Shown: positions 25,701 to 38,029 of the stretch, one piece after another
Numbering within the stretch: position 1 is the stretch's first letter
How the letters are laid out: each line of letters starts with the position of its first letter
NCBI RefSeq assembly: GCF_036884655.1
Contig: NC_088338.1
Location: 3,176,501 to 3,240,500, forward strand
Direction: 5' to 3'
DNA from: Musa acuminata AAA Group
Lineage: Eukaryota; Streptophyta; Magnoliopsida; Zingiberales; Musaceae
Length of the DNA stretch: 64,000 bases
The notes under the pieces: generated by a model
Told to the model about the DNA's origin: nothing
What the model saw: only the letters and a program-made list of their open reading frames with translations
The model's database searches: none
Program-made: the position numbers and the translations under genes

Positions 25701-27134
25701 ATATAACATAACCCATAATCAAACTTTAGTATGATGCACATAGGGCCTGGTAGCTCTACCTGGTGGTTGTTTCATCTGCAGGTTGTCCATGTCCAATACT
25801 AAGTCTATTTTGGTATGTTTTGTTATGATATGATTTGATGTGATAATTTAATCCATTAACTTCATGAGCCCGAACTATAACTATTAGTTCAAAAACCTTA
25901 AGGCCAAGGTAGCAATAATAGACTCATCTAGTTCTGTAGACCAACTCAAGCATTCTTCCACTGTCAATGTGAAACTAAATTGGATACCACATGTATGGAC
26001 TTTTTGGACTGTATGGTGCTATCACAAAATAGACTCATCTAGCTTAGGAGATTTGGTGCCAACCTTCTATTGTTGTTTTCTTTAACATGTTTTATAATCA
26101 ACCTCTTTCATGAATCATGATGTACTGATGAACAAGCAAAGTTTTGATCTCTTTTTGTCTAGGCCAATTTGTTGTTTATGCTTCGAGTTGGAATATGAAT
26201 ATCTTGGGCATTTTGTAGTACCAAAGGCGTACTTGATCAACTTTCACTGGCAATGGTGGACGTTAATCCCCCACGTCGTCTTGTTATCTCTTTGTGTGAT
26301 GAATGTCCACCTTTATCATCATTCGCCGTGCAAATTGGCCCTCTGAATAGCCACTAATTTTGATGTAGCAAGGTTTCTTTTTTCTCTAATGTTGTCATTG
26401 TGGACCTCAAACTGTGCAACTATTTTATCTTTGTCCTAAGAAGGAAGGTAACACTATGCAGAATCTTCTCTTGTTACTGACTCTTTAATGGACATGCTAT
26501 TTGACTAGGCGACTAGGTTGCATAGTGCTATCCCGAGGGCAATATCTCTTATGACATGATTGCTGTGTTTATGCCTTCTATTATTAAGCTAAGTCTCTTG
26601 TTAGCATTCACTGAAGAAGTCTGGAAATATATTTTTTCAAATTTGCATGTATGACCTTACTATTGAGGGACATTGTTTGTAAAGTTGATAATCCAATGTT
26701 AGTTCCATATTCTAATTTCACACACTCTTTTTATTCAAAACCCTAGATGTCTCAATATGTGTAAGCCATCATTAAGGTAAAAGAAGTCACCGTATCACTG
26801 ACTTATTTAATATTTACTATGCCATTTCTATCAATATAATCTACTGTTTCTTTTTTCTTATAATTTCTTCCTGATTTTTGTTTTTTCCCCAGAGTGTCGT
26901 CTCATTTGTTTTCTGGAGAAAGAAACCATCTCGGGTCAAGTAAGTCTTTACTTTTTAGTTTAATGTAGTGATTTTTCCTTTTCTTTTTAATTTATGTAAC
27001 ATGTATCATGGCAAAGTGTTGCTTGTTATCTTAGCAGGTATACTTTTGGGTTGTCGGCAAGCAATGTTGGCTTGTTGTTGCTTCTGGACAAGTCGCCCCG
27101 TGTGAGGCACCGGAGGTTTCTCACAAGAACATAG
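22790..27134 (+). CDS. GTD-binding (DUF593/zein-binding) protein, MyoB-type myosin receptor
   Basis: Coiled-coil protein of the family that binds the globular tail of class XI myosins and links them to endomembrane vesicles. Exons 22790-24076, 26893-26939 and 27038-27134 join in frame to 476 residues. The start is the first ATG of the frame, MDSEEPTASAYS. A CSCLYCG cysteine motif is near residue 30. The GTD-binding coiled coil runs from about 80 to 180 (EIENEAAALRETLVSHQQSI, EEKMTHDQQEIAVLEDLLFK, QAYRHRLLSYGID). A second coil (REHLQKLEQRIFQLE) and a third (ETEIRKLHTRLQALEADRES) follow. The tail YTFGLSASNVGLLLLLDKSP is the conserved C-terminal hydrophobic segment of MYOB7-like members. Intron 1 is 2.8 kb and holds an old TRIM copy. 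Exon 2 is only 47 nt. Confidence 0.9.
25498..25993 (-). mobile_element. Degraded TRIM copy in intron 1 of the MyoB gene
   Basis: Two diverged direct repeats, about 25498-25662 and 25830-25993, start like TATTATGACTCG and end in a site resembling AGGATATCAC or GGATACCAC. Each contains the TRIM LTR landmarks GGACTAAAC (or AACTAAAT) on the plus strand and an ACTCAATCCTTC-type block. An internal region with GATGCACATAGGGCCTGGTAG corresponds to the fuller copies at 58 kb. It is the most decayed copy; its ends are approximate. Confidence 0.55.
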
Positions 27135-28890
27135 GAGTCACGTCATCTAATTCTGGCGCCAAGCAGTTTTTCTAGAGCATAATGAGCTAAATGTGTGATT
27201 CCCATATGGATTTGGATCTTGGGTTTCTATTCCCAAATCTATTCTTTCATCTACTTTAATGTAATATTGGCTTAAAATCTCATTTTATTCTTTGTTGTTT
27301 TTCTGCTCGTCTTCAGATTGTTTGCAGTTTTACTGGGTTAGTTGTGTGTCTTTGATTTAGTATCTGTTGAGATTGATCTTGTGATGTATTTGTTTTGTTG
27401 TGTGAATATACTGAATTGTATATCCGCATTGTCTCTTAATTATTTGTCTGCTAATGCCCTCCTTTGCGGTTGAAACAATTAGACTCTGGTAATATAGCAA
27501 TGCAGGAAGGCCGTAAAATGAGAATATTGTTATCCTCCACAACCCTGGCATGGTCGATTGTTCACTTTGAATATTTCTTGAGGACTTGTTACAGAGATAA
27601 GGAAGATGATGAAAGCCTAAAACAAGTATTTGGTGTCCAGATGAACTCTTTAAAGTTTCCTGTAAACTTCCTACTTCTATATGGATTGCTATAATCTTTC
27701 ACGGGCAAATTGAGACTTGCTTTGTGTGCAAAATGCATGTTGGATTTATCTGGTTCTTATAAATTCGTTCAAGTGTTTTTCTTTGTCAAATATTTGAGCA
27801 TTGTTGTATTATTATCACTGTTCTTGTATTAGAAATACACCAAGTTCATGCTATAGCATTGGCTGGCTATAGAACAGTCTTAGTTCAAGGGAATCATGAT
27901 AAATATGCCATGTTTCTTTTTTTCTTGTAGTACAATGGGTTGATGACACAGATCTTTAACAAGGCTATGCATCAGTTGGAATTCCGTCTGTAATCATCAA
28001 TGGTTTGCAAGTTTGAATGAAAGTTCTTGACTTGCTTGATTTATAACTCGTAATTTGGAAACATTATATTATCTTATTTCTGTCTTGCTTTGGTTCTTCT
28101 CACACTCATGAATTCTGCCATCCATTGGAGGTTACAATATGGTATATCCTCCAAGACTTTACTATTTAAGAGCTATCTTTAAGTTACATGGTATTGTTTT
28201 GCATTCATTTGGAAGCATCAAAATCATGAAATATGGGTTTATCTCAACTCATATATAGGATTTAATAATAAAAAAAGAGGAGTTTACAATATGATCTCTC
28301 AGGACTAAATATGATGTGGGGAAGATTGTAACACTCTTGATTGCAACAATCTTAACTGGTTTAAGACAAATTGATTGATAAGATATGAATATACTACTAC
28401 TAATTTAAATTTAAATATTTGAAAATTAATATTAATAATTTAGACATGACAAAGAAGTAAACTTACATGGGTATATTTCCTTTTTAACCAATAAAAATTC
28501 CTTTTTCAAATAATAAATTTATGATTCCACACAACTGATCCATTCAACTGTTGATCGGATTAATATCCGGTATAATGTTATGGAAACTATACTTTCAACT
28601 AGGCTTAGTAGCATCCACTGGATGGACTTACGATTCGGCCCTCTTCCTCTTGCAACCTTTCCTTGGTCAAAAGGTGGACCGCCTCCTCTGCGCCACATTC
28701 GTCCATAAGGCGAAAGATAGCACACACAAACGTTGAACTCACCCCTCGATAGTTTACCTGGACCCAAATCAAGCAAGTGGGTCGAACTGGCCCAGCCGCT
28801 AACTGCTCCGTCCCGTCACAATCGACCCAATTCCGAGGGTGGTAAACCACCGGGTAAGTTATGGTCAGGGCGTGGCCAGTAAAGCTCAAA
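27135..28890. other. 3' flank of MyoB gene and intergenic spacer
   Basis: About 1.75 kb. The first few hundred bases probably include the 3' UTR. The remainder is AT-rich until about 28600, then GC-rich towards the ubiquitin ligase promoter. No further gene recognised. Confidence 0.4.
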
Positions 28891-29016
28891 TATAAAGCCC
28901 CTATCATCCCCGTCCCCTTCATTATCGCAAAAGAAATAGTAATAGCGAGCGAAAGAGGGAAAGGAATGACCGACACGCGGTTTCCTTCCACCCCTCCCTC
29001 TCTCTCTCTAGGGTTT
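28891..29016 (+). promoter_or_regulatory. Candidate core promoter of the RING ligase: TATA box and telo-box
   Basis: TATAAA at 28891-28896 is followed by a CT-rich leader containing AGGGTTT (29010-29016), a telo-box often found near start sites of plant housekeeping genes. The ATG is 500 nt further on. The 5' UTR probably has its own intron, from a donor such as GAG|GTATTGG near 29103 to an acceptor ATAG near 29512. Confidence 0.5.
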
Positions 29017-29519
29017 CTTGATAAGCATCCAACGAATCGCATCGCGAGGTCCCGTAATCCGCAGTAGCGGGTTTCGATCGCTGTCACGGTCTCCAATATC
29101 GAGGTATTGGTCCGATCGCTTGTCTGTTTCTGATTCTATTCTTTTCTGGAGCCTCGTTCGTCTCGATTCCGCTTTTGATTTTACTCTACCGGGGCTAGAT
29201 TCATTGCCTCGTGCTCGATCGATCTCTTGTTTGGCGTCATTTGTTTCCCTTGTTCCCTGGTTTCAGTTTAGGTATAATAACCATGGGGATTTGTCGGTAT
29301 AATCTGTGGCGTCTCGTTGATTTGGATGGACCATCTGCATCGGTCGTAGTCGAATTTGGCGTATTCGGTTTTGGATAGAAGTTTCAGATATAACCGTTCT
29401 TGGGGATTCTTTTATCTGAGACTTTCATTAGGTTGTTACAAGTTTTCTGGCTTTTCTTGATTGATTCGTCGTCTTGGCTGTGTGTCTAATTAAATGAGGT
29501 ACTGGTATAGGGTTCAACA

Positions 29520-31723
29520 ATGGAAGATACCGCAAACATGGAGAGCCATTTATCATCAGCTGCGGCTTTCGTGGAAGGAGGTATTCAGGATGCTTGTGAT
29601 GATGCATGCAGCATCTGTCTTGAAGTCTTCTGTGAAAGTGATCCTTCAACGGTATGTCGTCTTATGGATACATGTACTTATATGATTAGTGCTACTAACT
29701 TTTTTGCTCCCTTTGTTGCAAAGTAGACGTCTTCTTATATCCGATGTTGTTCTTCAGGTTACTAGTTGCAAGCATGAGTTTCATCTACAATGTATTCTTG
29801 AATGGTACTGTCTTTCTTGCCTCTCTGTTATTTCTGTACTACCTGAGTCTGAAGATGTTAACCGTGTACTTCTAAGCGCATGGATAGTACTAGCATAAAG
29901 TTCTTAGTCAAATGAAACAACTTTTATACAATTCTTAAAAAGGGTAAACCCAGAGTATGAGGCTACCATTTATGCTGTCTCTGGAGTGACGATCAATTTA
30001 TGTTATCTTGTCTAGCTAGGCTATTTTAGCGACTCAAATAGCCTAGGTTGTAAAGGAGCAACGTTACCATTGTACTAAGGTTCACCTACAACCTTCCTAT
30101 ATTACTCTATTACATTATTCAAGGGAACTATTTCCCATCTTTGGGTTGTTGCTGTGATTGGTCAAACTTGTCTAGGGTGCATATTTCTGATAGTATTTAA
30201 ATCAGTTTGGTTATTATTTTTTGCCTTTCTTAATTGGATATTGGTTCATGTTAGGTATCATTAATGCCGGAAGCTTGTTTATCTTTTCAGTATTCTATAT
30301 TATTTATTTCCCCCCTTGAAATATATTCATTGTTTCAGGCACTTTCACTATAACTTCAAGTTACCATATTTTTTTTCATTATTAGGTGCCAGAGGAGCTC
30401 TCAGTGTCCTATGTGCTGGCAGTCCATCAGTTTGAAGGATCCTACCAGGTTCATATGAATTAAAGTAAAATTGCAGTTTGTGCTTGGACTATTGTTACAG
30501 CTAAAAGCTTATGATTTTTTCTGCTGTTGGTTGTCTCAGCCAAGAATTATTGGATGGTGTAGAGCGCGAAAGGAACGTCAGACTTAACAATACACGGACT
30601 ACCACAATTTTTCATCATCCTGCTCTTGGTGATTTCGAATTGCAGCATGTGGGTAGTTCTGTTATTTGGTTTTGATCTTTCTCGTCGTTTGTTGGGTTTA
30701 TGAAGGGAAAAGTTCCATGAAAATAATGGTCATATCTTTCAACTATTGATCGTAGTTGCCAGTTGGTGGAAGTGATGCTGAACTCGAAGAGCGTATTATT
30801 CAGCACTTAGCTGCTGCTGCTGCCATGGGAAGAGCACACCATCTTGCTAGAAGAGAAGCACAGGGTAGATCAGGATCTCATGGCCACCCACAATATTTGG
30901 TTTTCTCTACAAATTCAAACACACCTTCTGTGGGATCCCTGTCTGCCTCCTCTGTCACAAGAGTAGAAAATGAGTCAGCTCCTGAAACAGTTGCTGCTAA
31001 CCCATTGGCCTCTGTAACTACTCCAGTAGGAGAATCTGCTGAAGTAACAAGTGTTACCCCAACTCATGCTAGCCAGATTGCTTTGTTGACATCTGGGACC
31101 AGCAGTGATCGATTCAGGTACAGCATTTCAAGTCCCAGGTGCTCTTTAGGATATACTTATTACATGCTTATATACATATGTATTATTTCTCAATCACTCT
31201 GTTATAAAGTTGCTCTGATGACTTTTATTCAGGGCACCAGCCGGCCAATCCTCTCCGGTTAGCCATGAACCAGGACCATCAGACCTACAATCCTTCTCAG
31301 AATCTCTGAAATCTCGCTTGAATTCTGTCTCAATGAGGTATTTTGATGTTTATGTGCTGTTTTCAGTATCATTGTAGATGCTGATTGTGTCCTTTACATC
31401 TTGCAATTAGGTACAAGGAGTCCATCGTTAAGAGCACTCGAGGGTGGAGGGAACGGCTGTTTTCACGAAATAGTTCTGTGGCAGATATTGGTTCTGAAGT
31501 TAGGAGAGAAGTTAATGCTGGTATTGCCACTGTGTCACGGATGATGGAGCGCTTGGACGCTAGAGATAGTAGAAGAACATCCAGTTCTTCTGCCTCGCCT
31601 AGTGCCGGAGTGCACTCAGTTATGGAACCGAGAAATGAGGGTGTTATTTCCAATCATGCCAGTACTCATCCAAACAATAGTACTACATCATCTTCTTGCA
31701 TTGCAACTTCAGGTCTCGATTAA
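29520..31723 (+). CDS. RHF2A: RING-H2 E3 ubiquitin ligase, RHF1A/RHF2A type
   Basis: E3 ligase; in Arabidopsis RHF1a/RHF2a target a CDK inhibitor for proteasomal breakdown during gamete formation. Seven exons: 29520-29651, 29758-29804, 30386-30448, 30540-30648, 30756-31138, 31233-31337 and 31411-31723, totalling 383 residues. The N-terminus has SSAAAFVEGGIQDACDDACS. The RING-H2 finger spans about 30-72 (CSICLEVF, then CKHEFHLQCILEW, then CPMCW), assembled from exons 1-3. After it come LKDPTSQELLDGVERERN, FHHPALGDFELQH, and EERIIQHLAAAAAMGRAHH. The C-terminal block LQSFSESLKSRLNSVSMRY, GWRERLFSRN and REVNAGIATVSRMMERL matches RHF proteins. Exon 5 has two in-frame donors (31114 or 31138); I chose the longer because SISSPR fits the family. 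Confidence 0.92.
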
Positions 31724-32889
31724 GTTACTCTACAAGTTCTAAAGGTTGAACATGCAGCAGTGTTCAACATTGAAGGTATTTTAATTTCTGCTACCCTGTT
31801 GCATTGATTATTTTTATTGTAAAAATCAGATAAATAACTTTATACTTCGTAGTTCCAATATTATGTTCCCTAATTTATTCAGATCAACAAAACTTAGCCC
31901 CTAAAGTTGCTAATGGCCTGAGTTGACTCTATATCAGGCTTAATTGTGGTCTTGCTTGCTTGAAGGTGGCCAGGCCTGATTTGACTGAGGTGACGAACAT
32001 CCTTTACTCAGCTACTTTGGTTTGGTGACTCCCAAATTGGTGGATGATGTTCGATCTGTCTCATGTAATAGAGGTTAGCTGGTGCTTCGTGTGCTAATAT
32101 AGCAAAAATGGAGAGATCAAGGACACGAGGTTGGGTGATAGGGATTGCTAAAGTTAGCAGATCTGACTGAGATGGAGTATTGGAGGTCAATGAAGGTGGA
32201 TGGCTGGCCTTATCAAGGGCAGTAGTGGCTGTCAAGACCGTTGAGTGGAGAGGGAGAAGGTAGGGTGATAGATAATTAGATGACTAATTAATTAAAATTC
32301 AAGCAGATGAGGATGTTTTGCATGTTTGTCAAACCCAAAATCAATATTGGAAGAAAGCACTCACTAAAATCTGATCTGAAAAATTACATTATGAATCCAT
32401 ACCATTTTTCGTGATCTAAATCATGTTAGTTGCATGTGGACCAAATTCGCATGTCAACAAGTCTTCACATAAATAGCTATTTTGCATGAACGGTCTATCT
32501 GTGTGAATTTGATGCTGCCATCCAAAAGCTAGTAATTTTTTATGTGGAACAAATGTAGATTATTAATGTTTTCTATTTCCAGTTTAATGTTTTTTGTTAT
32601 TTTCTATTCCATGCATAACTTGGTTTTTAGAAAATGATATCTTTTTGTTTCAGAATGTTGAAAATTATTTCTAATGAAGATGAGCACTGTTTTAGAGTTC
32701 ATGTGCGTGATTTTGAATCAGCAGCATTGATGTCTCAATCTTGTTGACAGGATCTTAGCCACAATCTCCTCTGTCTCTCTCTCACAGACACACATAGTCA
32801 TGCTCATTCAGAGCAAAAGAGAAACAGAAAAGGATATTATTTCTTTCACTTGAGGAATAGAAGATTTATTCTTTTTTTTTTAATTTTCT
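31724..32889. other. 3' flank of the RING ligase and spacer
   Basis: About 1.2 kb with probable 3' UTR in the first 200-300 bases. A CT/CA-rich patch lies near 32770. No gene or element boundary recognised. Confidence 0.4.
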
Positions 32890-33640
32890 CTTCTTTGCAG
32901 ATCATCCTTTAAAGATGGATAAAATTGTGAAAATGAGGAAAAATTTAGAAGATATATAAAATCTAAGAATAGAAGATAATTTTTATATAATATAAGGTTT
33001 ATGATAATTTTTATGGTAAGTTGTGTACTAAGGGTAATAAAAGACAATTTACTTTGAATTGCTAAAGTTAGAGAAAGAAAGAAAAAGATTTGGATAGTAC
33101 TTTCTATTGAAAGAGTTTAAGAAAATGTGGAAAATATTTATAAAAAATATGAAAATATGTAGGAGTTTGAGATATGATGGCATTCATATTTTGGTATGAA
33201 AAAGTTAAGGTGATCAAGGAATAAATAGTTTGATTAGTTTATTTACAAAATCTTGAGAATTAGAAGATGTCCGATGAATGAAGAGTTTTTTAGTATCAAT
33301 TTATAAGAATAAATGGGATATCCAAAATTGTAGTAATTATAAAGGAATTAATATTGTAGCTACACTATGAATAGTACAAATATACTTTAAAAGGAACTCA
33401 TGAAATAGTAATTGAAAGTCAAATAAGTTGTGAAACAAAAACTTCCTAAAATCAATTTGGTCTATCAACTGTTCAAGATAATAGAAAATCAAAGGGAAAA
33501 GAAGAAAGATTTCATATGTTTTTTATTTGATTTAGATAAAGTATATGATAAAATTCCTAGAGATATATTATGGTGGGTTTTAGAGAAGAAAGACGGATCC
33601 ACTACTTATATTGATGTTATGTGAGATATCTATGGTAGTA
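32890..33640 (+). mobile_element. LINE (non-LTR retrotransposon) reverse-transcriptase remnant
   Basis: Degenerate coding similarity to the reverse transcriptase of plant LINEs. Around 33295-33350 the translation reads YKNKWDIQNCSNYKGIN, the counterpart of the conserved YKNKGDIQ...NYRGI block. At 33430-33624 an open stretch reads DFICFLFDLDKVYDKIPRD followed by ILWWVLEKK, matching the RT block FIDLEKAYD-VPR. Between them the frame is broken by shifts and stops. It is AT-biased, consistent with old methyl-C decay. Only a central fragment of the element survives; ends are approximate. Confidence 0.75.
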
Positions 33641-35083
33641 TTTTCACTAGTGTTTAGGGGTTACCTTTTATCTTTTTTATGCTTCTTTGTTTTATGTAGA
33701 TGAATTCATGTACAAAATCTATTCTTCTCCATTTGTTGGAACACTGTTTTGTAGTTTTGGAAGTTAAGGATTTTCACAATGCCATGCATTTTGTTATGCT
33801 TCTGAAAAGGAAAAGAAAAGGATGAATCGTGGGCCAGTTGAGTGAGTATATGCCTGAGCTCTGGAACTTGATAGATATCCTAGTGAAATACCACCCAAAC
33901 TGTATATCAAAATTTTGTGGGCTTTGATTTTTATTCAGACAAACAGAGGTTCAGTTTTTTTTATGAAGTCTCTGCTCCTACATTACATGCTCTGACTATC
34001 TAATTTTTGTCTTGTTTCTTGAATTGATAATACTACTTGTCAAGTTTATACCCCTTCAAAATTTTCCACAGATTGCTACACTTGTGAACTATTCTCCCTT
34101 GTTTATCCGTGAATATTGTTCTTATGTCATCGGTCGGTCGAGTCATCGGTACATGTTTGTGCAGAAATTTCTAACTTTGGTTTCTTTCGTATCGTCGGGC
34201 AGTGAAAATTACGTGCCGCCAAGATTGTGAGGTGGAAGTTACAGTTGCTACGCGTGCTGCCTTAGTATTTGTAACAAAGGAGGAAAATGCTTCAAGGGAA
34301 CTACTTTGTTTTTTTTTTTTTTTTGGTTTAGATTTAATATGTTTGCTTTCAGGCGTTGATAGAGAAACTTGTTGGCAGTAATAACGGTTACAATCCACTG
34401 GAACAAAGGTTATGATATGCTTTATGTTGTTTATATGAAATGGCCTCGTTGCTTAATCGAATCATGCTGCATATCCATCCCCAAGCCTCTTGGATCATTT
34501 GCACCCATTTGTCTTCTAATATTATTGTTTTGGATCATATGCATGTTTGATGGATTCATTGTGATCATAGATTGTCATCGTAACTCGATCAATCCTAACT
34601 CCATTAATCTATCTACGATGGACAATCTAAATCGGTGCTTACATGATACTAGATCGAGCACATTATTTTTCGAGTTAAAGCATTTCGAATGGTAAGGCTT
34701 GTCAAACTAGTTTATCCATCAGCCGATTCGTGAGATGATTGTGATATCGACAGGGACCCATGCCTAGATTTGAGTTGAAGCCATTAAATACTATACTGTT
34801 GTTGTTCATGTGGTCGTCACAATGGTAAAATTTACATCACACGGCATCGGCTGTTTCCCGCTGATTTTGGACGTACCCCAGCAATGATCGAGCCTCCGAA
34901 GTGACATTGGGTTGAATGTGGCTCGCAGGGCACATCAGGATCACATACAGCGAACTCATACAGTACGGGTAGCTGTAGATGTCAATGATGTATATTTTTC
35001 AGATAGTTGATGAAAAATAATTCTTATTTTGATATTTTTGTTTTTTTTAAAATTTTTTTCTTTACCACTATCCTCATATTTCC
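33641..35083. other. Spacer between LINE remnant and LTR retrotransposon
   Basis: About 1.4 kb. It contains a T14-like run near 34308 and scattered open frames without recognised family similarity. A short stretch at about 34205-34300 has coding-like composition but no supported gene. Confidence 0.35.
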
Positions 35084-35556
35084 TGATAGGGGTAAAAATG
35101 GCGATGTGTACGCCATGACAGCAACCCCCTGAGCGACACACTGCCCGAGGCTCGCCATACCCTATGTGTAGCTCGACCTCCCACGCAACCCCAGTGGCAA
35201 TGTCAGACGCCACCGAAGGTACAGTCCTGCCCTGCAGACAACCACGTCAGGTAACATCAAACTTCATCTATAAATACCCCCAAACTCTAAAGAGAAAGGG
35301 GGGAGGGGACACACTCAACACACGGAGGTTTCTCCTCCGCCTAAACCCCCTCCACATCTTTCGCTAATTTGATCGTCGGAGGGGTTGGGTCGAGCACCCC
35401 GACCCGACCTTTGTGCAGGTGCGAAGCCTTCGGAGATCCCCGCCTTCGGAGATTCAGCTTGCTCGAGGAGCCCCCCCACGGAGATCTCCGTCTTCCGGAC
35501 CCAAACCAAGCCGCGACGGCCCCGAGGCCACGGCTAAAAAGTTACTTACCGTAACA
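35084..35556 (+). repeat. 5' LTR
   Basis: 473 bp, from TGATAGGGG to CCGTAACA, with TATA at 35269-35276. It lacks an upstream block present in the 3' LTR (about 38040-38130), which accounts for most of the length difference. Confidence 0.8.
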
Positions 35557-35639
35557 GAATGGCGCTAGAAGGAGGGCTCGGAATGACGGTACATTAGCTT
35601 TCTCCTTGGTTGCTCCACTGCAACCGACCTGCACCAGCA

Positions 35640-36780
35640 GCAGCGACTTCTGGGGCCGGTCTCGGCTCCTCGGCCCCTCGGCTCCACGCGCGCGGCCAAC
35701 CCACCCGCGTCGGCAGCACGCACGCGGCTCGGCCCCACGCGTCTCGGCCACTCGGGCCCACGCGCGCGGCCAACCCGCGCGCCTCGGCCCCTGGGTCCCA
35801 CACGCGCGGCCAGCCCGCCCGCGTCGGCCCCGCGCGCACGACCAGCTCGCGCGTCTCGGCTCCTCGGCCACGCGCGCGGCTCGGCCCCACGCGTCTCGAC
35901 CACTCGGCCCCACACGCGCGGCCAACCCACGCGCCTCGCCCGCGATGGCCCCACGCGTGCGGCCAGCCCGAGCGCCTCGGCCCCACGCACGCAGCCAATC
36001 CGCCCGCGTCGGCCCCACGCGCGCGGCCAATCCGCCCGCGTCGGCCCCATGCGCGGCCAGCCCGCGCCAGCAGCCCGGTTGACGGTGCAGCCCGTTGCCT
36101 CGACTCCTCGGCCCCATGCGCGGCTGCCGGCCTCAACTGCTCGGCTGACGTCGCAGCCTGCTGCCTCGACCCCATGCACGGTCTGCCCGCCTGCGCCGAG
36201 CACCTCGGCCACTCACTGCCGAGATCTACCTCGGCGCGGCCTGTCCGCCTCTGTCGTGTACCTCGGCCGCATGGTGCTCGAGACCATGTCCTCGCGTCCT
36301 GCCTGCCTGCGTCGTGCTACTCGGTCGCATGGCCCTCGCGACCACGCCTACGCGGTCTGCCCGCCTGCGTCGTGCTCCTCGGTCGCACAATGCCCGAGAC
36401 CACACCTGCGCCGCCAGCCGCCTGCGTCGTGCTCCTTGGCTCCATGTTCCCGAGACAGACCAGCGCCACCATCCCGCTTACGTCGTGTCCCTTGGCTCCA
36501 TACCCCCCGAGACACGCCTGCGCGTCTAGCCTGCCCGCGCCGAGCTCCTCGGCCATATTCACAGCCGAGTCTATCTCAGGGTTGTTTACCCACCAGGGTC
36601 TCGCCCCTCGGTCGCAGCCCGCCCACACCGAGCACCTCGGCCACACACTACTGAGATCCACCTCGGTACAGCCTGTCCGCCTGTGTCGTGCTGCTTGGCC
36701 GCATGGTGCCCGAGACCACGTCCGCGCGTCCTGCCCGCCTACGTCGTGCTACTCGGTCGCATGACCCTCGCGACCACGCC
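35640..36780 (+). repeat. Degenerate GC-rich minisatellite, interior part 1
   Basis: Irregular repeats of CTCGGCC-containing units. 35640-36080 repeats a phrase like CGGCCCCACGCGCGCGGCCAA. 36150-36780 shifts to longer units with GCGTCGTGCTCCTCGG and CGAGACCA. These look like diverged forerunners of the ordered array that follows. Confidence 0.75.
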
Positions 36781-37840
36781 TGCGCGGTCACCCCGCCTGC
36801 GTCATGCTACTCGGCCGCATGACCCTCGGCCCTCGGCTTTACGCCTCCCGAGACCACACCTGCGCGGTCACCCCGCCAATGTTGTGCTCCTCGGCCCTCG
36901 GCATTACGCCTCCCGAGATCACACCTGCGCGGTCACCCCGCCAGTGTTGTGCTCCTCGGCCCTCGGCTTTACGCCTTCCGAGACCACACCTGCGCGGTCA
37001 CCCCGCCAGTGTTGTGCTCCTCGGCCCTCAGCTTTACGCCTCCCGAGACCACACCTGCGCGGTCACCCCGCTTGCGTTGTGCTCCTCGGCCCTCGGCCCT
37101 CGGCTTTACGCCTCCCGAGACCACACCTGCGCGGTCACCCCGCCTGCGTTGTGCTCCTCGGCCCTTGGCTCGACGCCTCCCGAGATCACACCTGCGCGGT
37201 CACCCCGCCAGTGTTGTGCTCCTCGGCCCTCGGCTTTACGCCTTCCGAGACCACACCTGCGCGGTCACCCCGCCAGTGTTGTGCTCCTCGGCCCTCAGCT
37301 TTACGCCTCCCGAGACCACACCTGCGCGGTCACCCCGCCTGCGTTGTGCTCCTCGGCCCTCGGCCCTCGGCTTTACGCCTCCCGAGACCACACCTGCGCG
37401 GTCACCCCGCCTGCGTTGTGCTCCTCGGCCCTTGGCTCGACGCCTCCCGAGATCACACCTGCGCGGTCACCCCGCCAGTGTTGTGCTCCTCGGCCCTCGG
37501 CTTTACGCCTCCCGAGACCACACCTGCGCGATCACCCCGCCTGCGTTGTGCTCCTCGGCCCTCGGCTTTACGCCTCCCGAGACCACACCTGCGCGGTCAC
37601 CCCGCCTGCGTTGTGCCCCTCGGCCCTCAGCTTTCCGCCTCCCGAGACACACCTGCGCGGTCACCCCGCCTGCGTTGTGCTCTTCGGCCCTCAGCTTCTG
37701 CCTCCCGAGACACACCTGCGCGGTCACCCCGCCTGCGTTGTGCTCCTCGGCCCTCAGCCTTCCGCCTCCCGAGACACACCTGCGCAGTCACCCCGCTTGC
37801 ATTGCGCACCTCGACCCTCGTCGGCTCCATTACCCCCGAG
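36781..37840 (+). repeat. 65-bp tandem array with a 267-bp higher-order period
   Basis: Head-to-tail units of about 65 bp built from GTTGTGCTCCTCGGCCCTCGG, TTTACGCCTCCCGAGACCAC and ACCTGCGCGGTCACCCCG-type blocks; some units carry an extra CCCTCGG. The landmark CCAGTGTTGTGC plus CTTCCGAG recurs at 36941 and 37208, and CCAGTGTTGTGC again at 37475, giving exact 267-bp spacing of four-unit blocks. This indicates recent block amplification. Because units lack stop codons, all three forward frames are open, but this is not evidence of a protein. Confidence 0.9.
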
Positions 37841-38029
37841 TCCAATCCTCCTCAGCCTCCCGACTAAGTCACGCGTCTCGGCCTAGTGCTGCCCAAGATG
37901 CATTCACGCGGTCGACCCGTCTACGGCGCGCCCCTCAGGCCCGCTTGAACAGCTCGCTTGAAGCAAAAAGCCATGCATCGGACTCCCTACCTGAAAAACC
38001 GACGCATAACTCCTTTCGGGTGGGGCATA

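Noticed and set aside
35542..36212. Long minus-strand open frames (Ala/Gly/Arg-rich)
   Set aside because: Complement of the GC-rich repeat; low complexity without family similarity.
36781..37840. CRISPR-like appearance of regularly spaced repeats
   Set aside because: Units are contiguous with no unique spacers, and the genome is a plant; it is a minisatellite.
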